Assembly (NCBI GenBank): GCA_900757705.1
Contig: CAAEOW010000093.1
Location: 1-15,453 of the forward strand
Source of the DNA: an uncultured Collinsella sp.
Lineage (GTDB): Bacteria > Actinomycetota > Coriobacteriia > Coriobacteriales > Coriobacteriaceae
Direction of reading: 5' to 3'
Length of the DNA: 15,453 nucleotides
The notes under the pieces were generated by a model. It worked only from the letters and a program-made list of their open reading frames with translations. It ran no database searches and was not told the origin of the DNA. This document shows positions 7,222 through 14,624 of this stretch, in pieces. Every line of letters begins with the position of its first letter. Within the stretch, counting starts at the first letter, position 1. Made by a program: the position numbers and the translations under genes.

Positions 7222-7451
7222 AAAAGAAACATATAACAGCCCTGATGAAGGGGGTGGCTATGTTATCCTTCTCAAACGGGTGAAATCTTGGGTTTTGGGT
7301 TGCAGTTCCAAGGTGGACAAACGTTTTTCCCTGTACCAACGTGTGGTGAAGAACGGAAGAAGCCGGTAGTGCAAGCCGATAATTCAAGAATTCAATAAGC
7401 AGCGGCGTGAGAGAGCGCCGCATTACACGTAACTAGGAGCGTGGTTACACA
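7222..7451 (+). promoter_or_regulatory. Long structured 5' leader of pflB with a tiny ORF and a hairpin
   Basis: This stretch has no long gene. It holds three things. First, a tiny open frame (ATG 7260, stop 7281-7283, seven codons) with AAGGGGG five bases upstream. Second, an imperfect dyad, ATAACAGCC (7233-7241) against GGCTATGTTAT (7256-7266). Third, a tight hairpin GCGGCG/CGCCGC (7402-7407 with 7416-7421) just before the pflB ribosome site AGGAG (7435-7439). It matches no riboswitch that I recognise. The length and structure suggest control after transcription start, which is inference. Confidence 0.4.
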
Positions 7452-9503
<2,052 letters not shown>

Positions 9504-9504
9504 C

Positions 9505-9529
9505 TATTGTTAGTGCTATACTAACAATA
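9505..9529 (+). promoter_or_regulatory. Intercistronic hairpin 1 between the PFL subunit genes
   Basis: Bases 9505-9514 and 9520-9529 are a perfect 10-bp inverted repeat (ATTGTTAGT against ACTAACAAT at its core) with the 5-base loop GCTAT. It begins two bases after the pflB stop. It is AT-rich and has no T-run, so it looks like an mRNA 3'-end or processing element, or an operator, rather than a terminator. Confidence 0.55.
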
Positions 9530-9545
9530 ACGATTACTGATTAGC

Positions 9546-9565
9546 GCGCCGGTTTTGGCCGGCGC
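9546..9565 (+). promoter_or_regulatory. Intercistronic hairpin 2, just upstream of the small-subunit ribosome site
   Basis: GCGCCGG (9546-9552) pairs with CCGGCGC (9559-9565) around TTTTGG. GAAGGAG, the ribosome site of the next gene, starts nine bases later. A GC-rich hairpin here could protect the 5' end of a processed small-subunit message and so set subunit ratio; that function is inferred. Confidence 0.5.
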
Positions 9566-9588
9566 CTATCAATCGAAGGAGACACATT

Positions 9589-9840
9589 ATGAAGGTTTCT
9601 GAAGTTTCCGAGACTCAGGCCGATAACCTGGTCCACATGCTCGACGCTTACGCCGAGAAGGGTGGCCACCACCTGAACATCAACGTCTTCAACCGTGAGA
9701 CGCTGCTCGACGCTCAGGCTCACCCCGAGAAGTACCCGCAGCTGACCATCCGCGTTTCCGGCTATGCCGTGAACTTCCACACGCTCACCAAGGAGCAGCA
9801 GGACGAGGTCATTTCGCGTACCTTCCACGACAAGTTCTAA
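9589..9840 (+). CDS. grcA: Stand-alone glycyl-radical subunit of pyruvate formate-lyase (GrcA/YfiD-like)
   Basis: An 83-residue protein matching the last part of PFL: HHLNINVFNRETLLDA (27-42), HPEKYPQLTIRVSGYAVNF (45-63) and LTKEQQDEVISRTF (66-79). Gly58 in RVSGYA corresponds to the radical-bearing glycine (E. coli G734). It must be activated by the radical SAM activase and dock onto the preceding catalytic chain. E. coli YfiD/GrcA is a similar stand-alone domain that rescues oxygen-cleaved PFL. There, however, PFL keeps its own radical domain, while here this gene is the only source visible. The first 26 residues replace the linker that joins the domains in one-piece enzymes. Ribosome site GAAGGAG ends seven bases before the ATG. 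An alternative name would be PFL beta chain. Confidence 0.9.
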   Translation: MKVSEVSETQADNLVHMLDAYAEKGGHHLNINVFNRETLLDAQAHPEKYPQLTIRVSGYAVNFHTLTKEQQDEVISRTFHDKF

Positions 9841-9863
9841 AGGGGTTTAACTCCCGCAGGATC

Positions 9864-9990
9864 GCCGGGCCGCTTTGGGTTACTTTCCAAAACGTCCTCG
9901 GACATGCAAAGGGCTCCGCTGCGCGCTTCGCGCGGCGGAGCCCTTTGCGTCCTGCGGAATGTTTTGGAAAGTAACCCAAAGCGGCCCGGC
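9864..9990. repeat. 127-bp interrupted palindrome downstream of the PFL genes
   Basis: Outer arms 9864-9893 and 9961-9990 are a perfect 30-bp inverted repeat. Inner arms 9906-9919 and 9935-9948 (GCAAAGGGCTCCGC and its complement) add 14 bp around a short GC-rich tip, where GCGCG can pair with CGCGC. The 12-base interruptions on the two sides differ, yet each can form its own small stem (GTCC-TC-GGAC on the left, TCC-TGC-GGA on the right). It lacks a terminal T-run. Short open frames read from both strands are by-products of the symmetry. It may be one copy of a dispersed palindromic element; copy number cannot be seen here. Confidence 0.8.
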
Positions 9991-10064
9991 TGGGGTCCTG
10001 TGTAGTCACCCTTTAGGCGGAACTCTCCTGATGGGGTGGACGCACGGGATACTTTCTTGGCAAT

Positions 10065-10130
10065 TACCGTTTATCGCGTATAGCTACCGTTTGCGGAATA
10101 AGTAACACTCCTTAATAAACCGTGTAGAAT
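10065..10130 (+). promoter_or_regulatory. Direct repeats and possible -10 box upstream of degV
   Basis: TACCGTTT occurs at 10065-10072 and again at 10085-10092, exactly 20 bases apart, about two helical turns. TAGAAT (10125-10130) is a plausible -10 box; no good -35 is present. Spaced direct repeats upstream of a weak promoter suggest an activator site. No gene was found in the rest of 9991-10280. Confidence 0.35.
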
Positions 10131-10156
10131 CTCAGATAAGCACGGAGTTTTCCAGG

Positions 10157-10195
10157 GAGACGCCGTCCTTTGTTGTGCGCAAGGGGCGGCGTCTC
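10157..10195 (+). promoter_or_regulatory. Hairpin in the degV leader
   Basis: GAGACGCCG (10157-10165) pairs perfectly with CGGCGTCTC (10187-10195), with an inner CCTT/AAGG pairing. Only TTT follows, so it is either a weak terminator (attenuator) in front of degV or a leader structure. Confidence 0.45.
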
Positions 10196-10280
10196 TTTGG
10201 CGCTTGGACGCCGTTGTGCAACAGTGCGGCGGCGCGTGCCATGTATTGAAAAGCCAATGTCGAGATGGGTCGTGATAATA

Positions 10281-11135
10281 ATGGGCAAGTACGTAATCGT
10301 GGTTGAGTCTGGGTCGGATGTGACGCCGGAGCTCTGCGAGCGCTACGGCATCGTGCGCGTGCCCATGCATGTCACAATTGGTGACGAGACCGTCGAGGAC
10401 GGCTCGATTGATCCGCTCGAGATTTACTCGCGCTGCAACGAGTTTGGCGTAATGCCCAAGACCAGCGGCTGTGCGCCTGCGGATTTTGCTCACGTGTACG
10501 ACCGCATTCACGCCGAGCAGCCCGACGCGACCATTTTGCATCTTGCATATTCCGAGGCCACGACCTGCTCGCATCAGTCCTCCAAGATTGCAGCTAAGGG
10601 CCGCGACTACGTCTTCTCCATGGATACGCGTTTTGTCTCGGTGGGTCAGTCGTTGGTTGCCGTCGAGACCGCCAAATACATCGAGGCTCACCCCGATGCC
10701 ACCGTCGACGAGATCTTTGCATTTACGAACTCCGTCATGGACCGCGTGCTGCTGGGCTTTGTTCCTACCGACCTGGCCTTTCTTAAGGCGGGCGGTCGTC
10801 TGTCCAACGTCGCGTTCCTTGGCGCCCACCTGCTCAAGATTAAGCCCTGCATTGAGGTAACGGGCGGTAAGTTTGTGGCGACCAAGAAGTTCCGCGGCTC
10901 TATGCTCAAGTGCGCCCGTGCCTTTATTGACCACATGGTTGCGAAGGGCGAGATTGACTACTCGCACATTGGCCTGGCGTATTCGGTAGGCCTTTCCGAG
11001 GAGCTGCGCGACGACATGGAAGTCTATGCGCACGACCTGGGCTTTAAGGACGTTACCTGGACTCAGGTCGGCGGCGTCATCTCGAGCCATTGCGGCCCGA
11101 CCGCCTTCGGCGCGGTGCTCACGCTCAAAGCGTAA
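10281..11135 (+). CDS. DegV-family fatty-acid-binding protein
   Basis: A 284-residue cytoplasmic protein of the DegV family, usual length about 280. DegV/FakB proteins hold a fatty acid; in Firmicutes some present it to FakA kinase for phospholipid synthesis. Visible motifs: IVVESGSDV (6-14), KTS (60-62), a D-T pair followed by VSVGQ (115-123), LKAGGRLSN (168-176), LKIKPCIEV (185-193) and SSHCGPTAFG (268-277). The lipid-contact segment reads AYSEATTCSH (89-98) rather than the common SG-T-Y form, so the ligand may differ. ATG 10281 is preferred because it puts the first beta strand at the usual position; an alternative ATG at 10257 would add eight residues, and neither has a strong ribosome site. 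It sits between the PFL subunit genes and the activase gene, with no obvious functional link. Confidence 0.85.
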   Translation: MGKYVIVVESGSDVTPELCERYGIVRVPMHVTIGDETVEDGSIDPLEIYSRCNEFGVMPKTSGCAPADFAHVYDRIHAEQPDATILHLAYSEATTCSHQSSKIAAKGRDYVFSMDTRFVSVGQSLVAVETAKYIEAHPDATVDEIFAFTNSVMDRVLLGFVPTDLAFLKAGGRLSNVAFLGAHLLKIKPCIEVTGGKFVATKKFRGSMLKCARAFIDHMVAKGEIDYSHIGLAYSVGLSEELRDDMEVYAHDLGFKDVTWTQVGGVISSHCGPTAFGAVLTLKA

Positions 11136-11136
11136 A

Positions 11137-11181
11137 GGCTGCAGACGAATATTTTCTCGCTTTCGCGAGTGTTCAGCAGCC
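11137..11181 (+). promoter_or_regulatory. Nested hairpin after degV
   Basis: GGCTGC (11137-11142) pairs with GCAGCC (11176-11181), enclosing CTCGC/GCGAG (11156-11160 with 11165-11169) and a TTTC loop. It starts directly after the degV stop. There is no T-run, so it may be a 3'-end stabiliser or a weak terminator. Confidence 0.4.
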
Positions 11182-11232
11182 ATATGATCGATATAAGTCC
11201 CTGCTATGGCGGTAAGGGGCAGATTGAAGCAT

Positions 11233-11281
11233 GCCATTCTGGCCCGAGACGTTTAAACGCAAGCGTATGGGCTAGAATGGC
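11233..11281. promoter_or_regulatory. Dyad overlapping the putative pflA promoter
   Basis: GCCATTCTGGCCC (11233-11245) is mirrored by GGGCTAGAATGGC (11269-11281) with one mismatch in 13. The right arm contains TAGAAT (11272-11277), a plausible -10 box for pflA. The centre holds the palindrome CGTTTAAACG (11250-11259). This looks like a repressor site or a leader hairpin that would control pflA separately from pflB. Confidence 0.45.
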
Positions 11282-11328
11282 TCTGGCGTTTTAATTGGCA
11301 AAGATCAAAGAGAGGCAAGGTTGCGGGA

Positions 11329-12147
11329 ATGGCTGAGATGACGCTTGAGGGTGTGGACGCTCATCCCGAGGACTCTGCGTTTGCCCTGGGTCGCGTGCAT
11401 TCAATTGAGACGATGGGCACGGTTGACGGTCCCGGCATCCGCTTCGTAGTGTTTGTCCAAGGTTGCCCCATGCGCTGCGCGTATTGTCACAATCCCGATA
11501 CCTGGTCTGTTAACGGCGGCACGATGGTGACCGTCGAGCACCTGATGGACGAGTTCCAGAGCAACCATGAGTTCTACCGCAGCGGCGGCATTACGGTTTC
11601 GGGTGGCGAGCCGCTCCTGCAGCCCGAGTTTTTGGCTGATCTGTTCCGCGTGATGCACAACAACCCTGATGGTCGCGTGCATACCTGCCTTGACAGCTGC
11701 GGATATGCGTTTGATCCCAACCACCCCGAGAAGTTCGATGCCGTTCTCAACGAGACCGACATGGTGCTGCTCGACATCAAGCATGCCGATCCGGCTGAGC
11801 ATAAAAAGCTGACCGGCTGCGATCCCGCACGTATCCTGGCGTTTGGTGATGAGCTTGCCCGTCGCAAGATTAAGGTCGTTATCCGCCACGTGGTGGTGCC
11901 GGGTATCACCGATACGGTGGAGGAATGCGAGAAGCTCGGTCGTCTGATCGCTCCATGGCACAACGTGGTGGGCCTGGAGATGCTGCCGTATCACACGATG
12001 GGCGTCGTCAAGTATGAGCAGCTGGGGATTCCCTATAAGCTCGAGGGCGTGCCCCAGATGGATACCGCGCGCATGCCCGAGCTGCGCAACGCCGTCATGG
12101 CCGGCATGAAAAAGCGCCGCGCCGAACTCAAAAACGCCATCGGCTAG
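11329..12147 (+). CDS. pflA: Pyruvate formate-lyase-activating enzyme (radical SAM)
   Basis: A 272-residue radical SAM enzyme that abstracts a hydrogen from the PFL glycine, producing the glycyl radical, methionine and 5'-deoxyadenosine. Key motifs: the substrate-binding entry GTVDGPGIRF (30-39) and the iron-sulfur motif C46-x3-C50-x2-C53 in QGCPMRCAYCHN. SGGEPLLQ follows as the SAM-binding GGE motif, then LLDIKH, VIRHVVVPG and LLPYHTMG. It aligns along the whole of E. coli PflA (246 residues) with a roughly 20-residue N-terminal extension. The ATG at 11329 is taken; a second in-frame ATG at 11338 is possible. Only purine-rich, unaligned ribosome-site candidates precede it. The required partner is the small glycyl-radical subunit at 9589. 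Confidence 0.93.
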   Translation: MAEMTLEGVDAHPEDSAFALGRVHSIETMGTVDGPGIRFVVFVQGCPMRCAYCHNPDTWSVNGGTMVTVEHLMDEFQSNHEFYRSGGITVSGGEPLLQPEFLADLFRVMHNNPDGRVHTCLDSCGYAFDPNHPEKFDAVLNETDMVLLDIKHADPAEHKKLTGCDPARILAFGDELARRKIKVVIRHVVVPGITDTVEECEKLGRLIAPWHNVVGLEMLPYHTMGVVKYEQLGIPYKLEGVPQMDTARMPELRNAVMAGMKKRRAELKNAIG

Positions 12148-12149
12148 CG

Positions 12150-12180
12150 GCACTCATTGGGGACAGACTTAAATGAGTGC
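12150..12180. repeat. Hairpin with GGGGACAGACTTA loop, at a gene-remnant junction
   Basis: GCACTCATT (12150-12158) and AATGAGTGC (12172-12180) form a perfect 9-bp stem with the 13-base loop GGGGACAGACTTA. It starts three bases after the pflA stop and runs directly into the remnant coding sequence. GGGGACAG-containing hairpins recall REP-like units mobilised by RAYT transposases; that link is from memory of the pattern and is tentative. It has no T-run. Confidence 0.5.
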
Positions 12181-12398
12181 GCGATGGCATTGCGGACGAG
12201 CAGGTTTTGGTGCGCAACAAGGCAGGCTGGATTAGCGAGGATGGTTACTATTCGACATGCGATGCGGGCCTTATCGACATCGATGGCCGTACCTATGTCA
12301 TGAGCATCATGACATCGATGCCATGGAGCGACCATTCGAGTGAGGTTGTGACTGCCATCGCCAAGGCGCTCTATGATACCCGCGCTACGCTGGCTTAG
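12177..12398 (+). pseudogene. C-terminal remnant of a beta-lactamase-like serine hydrolase
   Basis: An open frame of 73 codons beginning GTG, with an in-frame TGA immediately before it. It reads like the last quarter of a class A beta-lactamase-like serine hydrolase. VLVRNKAGW (10-18) occupies the place of the KTG-motif strand, then YYSTCDAGLIDIDGRTYVMSIMTSMP matches the following strands, ending in a helix. The SxxK serine and SDN-type motifs that would lie upstream are missing. It has no ribosome site of its own. The break coincides with the hairpin at 12150-12180, which suggests deletion or insertion at that element. A functional small protein cannot be excluded but is unlikely. Confidence 0.6.
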
Positions 12399-12430
12399 CG
12401 TGTTCGTTTGGCGAGGTCAAACAAAATGCT

Positions 12431-12485
12431 GGTACCATACCGTGGTTGAGAATTTCGTATAGGTTTGGGGAATGGTATGGCTACC
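12431..12485. promoter_or_regulatory. Imperfect dyad around the nucleosidase start
   Basis: GGTACCATACC (12431-12441) mirrors GGTATGGCTACC (12474-12485) apart from a one-base bulge. The right arm includes the ATG of the nucleosidase gene. It could be an operator or an RNA fold hiding the start codon; chance is also possible at this length. Confidence 0.3.
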
Positions 12486-13217
12486 ATCGCGATTATCGGT
12501 GCGCTCGAAAAAGAGATCATGCAGATTAAGGAAGAGCTGAGCGACGTTTGCGAGGCACGGGAGGCAGGCTTGACCGTTGTGAGCGGCGAGCTCGACGGCC
12601 TGACAGTCGTCGCCACAACGGCGGGCATGGGCACGGTGAACGCCGCCGCTGCAACACAGCACCTCATTAGCAAGTATGCTCCGCAGGCTGTTGTGTTTTC
12701 GGGCATTGCGGGCGGTTTGAACCCCAAGCTCCATATCGACGACGTGGTCATTGGCAAACGCCTACGCTATCTGGATACCGATACCGCGCTTATCGCCGAG
12801 TCCGCACCGGGGCTTGAGGAGTTTGGTTCGACGCCCGCGCTGGTCGATATTGCCGTCGACGTGCTTGCTGAGCGTGGGTTCGTTGACGCTTCGACAAATG
12901 CAGTCGCTTCGAACGAGGGCACCAAACAGTTCCTGGTCGGCACGATTGCCACGGGTAACCGCTTTGTGACGGGCGCCGCCATGCGTAACGACGCTATCGA
13001 AGCGACGCATGCCGATTGTGTCGGCATGGAGGGCGCGGCGATTGCCCATGTCGCAACCAAAAATGGTGTCGATTGCCTGGTGTTGCGCGCTATCAGCGAT
13101 AATTGTGACGAGGCGTACGATGCAATTTGCGACCGAGAGTTCGATCTGTTCGAGTACGCGCGTGTCGCAAGTAACATCACGCTCGATATCGTCCGCCGCA
13201 TTGCCGCTGCGCAATAG
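12477..13217 (+). CDS. mtnN: 5'-methylthioadenosine/S-adenosylhomocysteine nucleosidase
   Basis: A 246-residue cytoplasmic hydrolase (MTAN/Pfs) that removes adenine from methylthioadenosine, S-adenosylhomocysteine and 5'-deoxyadenosine, feeding the activated methyl cycle and relieving product inhibition of SAM enzymes. N-terminal ATIAIIGALEKEI matches E. coli MTAN, placing a catalytic Glu at 13. Also seen: SGIAGGLNP (75-83), TGNRFV (159-164), VGMEGAAIAHVA (182-193, with ribose-binding Glu185) and the catalytic Asp208 in AISDN. ATG 12477 is chosen by alignment; an in-frame TTG at 12465 would add four residues. AGGTTTGGGG precedes it. The next gene, engB, starts 38 bases after the stop, so they probably share a transcript. 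The PFL activase upstream makes 5'-deoxyadenosine. Confidence 0.9.
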   Translation: MATIAIIGALEKEIMQIKEELSDVCEAREAGLTVVSGELDGLTVVATTAGMGTVNAAAATQHLISKYAPQAVVFSGIAGGLNPKLHIDDVVIGKRLRYLDTDTALIAESAPGLEEFGSTPALVDIAVDVLAERGFVDASTNAVASNEGTKQFLVGTIATGNRFVTGAAMRNDAIEATHADCVGMEGAAIAHVATKNGVDCLVLRAISDNCDEAYDAICDREFDLFEYARVASNITLDIVRRIAAAQ

Positions 13218-13255
13218 CGCGCTCTTTTGTAAGAACCTACGACCAAGGAGTGTCC

Positions 13256-13846
13256 ATGGCCGATTCCATTAACTACCAGCTTGCCAAGTTCGTCGCCAGC
13301 TACGGCAAGGTTTCGCAGATTCCCGAGTCCACCTGCCCCGAAGTGAGCTTTGTCGGCCGCTCCAATGTGGGCAAGTCGTCGATTATGAACAAGCTCTTTG
13401 GCCGCAAGAACCTGGTCAAGGTTTCGAGCACACCGGGCAAGACAAGCAACATCAATTTCTTCGAGGCCGACGACGTGCACTTCGTCGACCTGCCGGGCTA
13501 TGGTTTCGCCCGTCGTTCTAAGGCCGAGCGCGACCGCTGGGCCGAGCTTATCGGCGACTTTTTCGACTCCGAGCGCAGCTTTAACTTGGTCGTCTCGCTG
13601 GTGGACATTCGTCACGACCCCAGCAAGCTCGATCATGACATGATCGACTACCTGCAGGGCAACGAGTTCAACTTTATCGTCTGCCTCACCAAAGCCGACA
13701 AGCTCAGCCGCACCCAGCAGGCCCGCCAGGCGGCAGCCATCAAAAAGCAGCTCAACGTCCCGGCCGAAAACGTAATCATCACAAGCTCCCAGACCGGCAC
13801 CGGCATCGATGAACTCAAGCGCCGCATCGCCGAGGCCTGCCTCTAA
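13256..13846 (+). CDS. engB: Ribosome-biogenesis GTPase EngB/YsxC/YihA
   Basis: A 196-residue P-loop GTPase of the TrmE-Era-EngA-EngB-Septin group, needed for maturation of the large ribosomal subunit. Motifs: G1 GRSNVGKS (34-41), the switch I segment STPGKTSNINFF (58-69), G3 DLPGYG (78-83), G4 TKAD (145-148) and G5 SSQ (177-179). Length is normal for the family. The ATG at 13256 is chosen because AAGGAG (13245-13250) ends five bases upstream; a GTG at 13250 overlaps that ribosome site. It appears to be cotranscribed with mtnN. The perfect hairpin and T-run that follow (13878-13929) probably end its transcript. Confidence 0.95.
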   Translation: MADSINYQLAKFVASYGKVSQIPESTCPEVSFVGRSNVGKSSIMNKLFGRKNLVKVSSTPGKTSNINFFEADDVHFVDLPGYGFARRSKAERDRWAELIGDFFDSERSFNLVVSLVDIRHDPSKLDHDMIDYLQGNEFNFIVCLTKADKLSRTQQARQAAAIKKQLNVPAENVIITSSQTGTGIDELKRRIAEACL

Positions 13847-13877
13847 TCGGGCTGCAACCCCTCAAAAGCTCTCATCT

Positions 13878-13929
13878 ATATCACCCCAGTGATAGTTATT
13901 GGTAAACTATCACTGGGGTGATATTTTTT
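13878..13929 (+). terminator. 20-bp perfect palindrome with T-run: engB terminator and/or operator of the next operon
   Basis: Arms 13878-13897 and 13905-13924 are a perfect 20-bp inverted repeat (core ATCACCCCAGTGAT) with the 7-base loop ATTGGTA; TTTTTT (13924-13929) follows. That is a textbook terminator for engB. However, AGGAGG of the next gene begins at 13930, leaving no other room for the next operon's promoter. TTATTG (13896-13901) and TGATAT (13919-13924), spaced 17, are weak promoter-like boxes inside the palindrome. A dual role, terminator plus operator for the XRE protein encoded downstream, is likely. Confidence 0.7.
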
Positions 13930-13940
13930 AGGAGGTCGAT

Positions 13941-14624
13941 ATGGAGCTTTGGCACGGGTCGGAGGTTGTTGTCGAGCATCCATCGTTGGATAAATGCAGG
14001 CAATTCAATGACTATGGGCGCGGGTTTTATTGCACGCCACATGAGGAAATGGCAATGGAATGGGCATGCCGGACCGAGTCTGATGGCATTGCCAATCGAT
14101 ATGAGCTTGATTTAGATGGCCTTGCGATTTTGGATTTGGAATCAGGTGAGTTCTCGATTCTCAACTGGCTTGCAATTCTGGCGAATAACAGAGAGTTCAA
14201 TGTTTCAACGCCAGTAGCACGCGAGGGGCTTCGTTATCTGCTGGATAACTGCCTGATTGATATTTCTCCCTATGACGTTATTCGAGGCTATCGTGCAGAC
14301 GATTCCTATTTCTCGTTTGCAAGACAGTTTGTCAACGGCATGATCTCGCTCAGGCAATTGCAGCGCATTATGTTTTTGGGGGATTTGGGCATTCAATATG
14401 CGCTCATGAGTGAGCGTGCGTTCTCGGCGATTAAGTTCCGCGATTGGAAGCAGGCCTCGGGAGCTGAGTTTTATCCCAAACGATTTGAGCGAGAACAGAA
14501 CGCTCGACGAAAGTACCTGGATACGGTAAACGGATTTGACTCTGATGGTGTCGACATTAGGGATTTGATGGCAGGGAGGGTTGATTTAAATGATCCAAGA
14601 GTTAACGGATCGTGGGCCGAGTAG
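13941..14624 (+). CDS. DUF3990-like protein, candidate ADP-ribosyltransferase-fold toxin
   Basis: A 227-residue soluble protein. The N-terminal half fits DUF3990: LWHGS (3-7), DYGRGFYCT (24-32), an alternating strand YELDLDGLAILDL (54-66), NWLAILANNRE (75-85) and YDVIRGYRADDSYF (111-124). Pfam groups DUF3990 with ADP-ribosyltransferase folds. His5, Tyr30 and Gln152 (in GIQYALMSERA) could be the H-Y-[E/Q] triad, which is my inference. The charged C-terminus (about 180-227) has no recognised motif. AGGAGG ends five bases before the ATG. It overlaps the following XRE gene by 35 bases. Base use is visibly more AT-rich than in the neighbouring housekeeping genes, suggesting recent acquisition. The likely role is the toxin of a toxin-antitoxin pair acting on a host protein or nucleic acid; the target is unknown. 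Confidence 0.7.
   Translation: MELWHGSEVVVEHPSLDKCRQFNDYGRGFYCTPHEEMAMEWACRTESDGIANRYELDLDGLAILDLESGEFSILNWLAILANNREFNVSTPVAREGLRYLLDNCLIDISPYDVIRGYRADDSYFSFARQFVNGMISLRQLQRIMFLGDLGIQYALMSERAFSAIKFRDWKQASGAEFYPKRFEREQNARRKYLDTVNGFDSDGVDIRDLMAGRVDLNDPRVNGSWAE

Noticed and set aside
7222..7451. Fluoride or cyclic-di-GMP riboswitch in the pflB leader
   Set aside because: A CTGATGA-like string is present, but the paired core expected for a fluoride riboswitch is not, and no other known aptamer pattern was recognised.
9809..10105. Overlapping open frames on both strands (9875-10105 plus, 9809-10009 minus) with similar peptides around FWKVTQSGPA
   Set aside because: They resemble each other only because they read the two arms of the 127-bp palindrome. 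Neither has a ribosome site or a recognisable domain.
12165..12398. Small functional hypothetical gene after pflA
   Set aside because: It lacks a ribosome site, starts directly after an in-frame stop, and matches only the C-terminal end of a larger hydrolase, so a remnant is the better reading.
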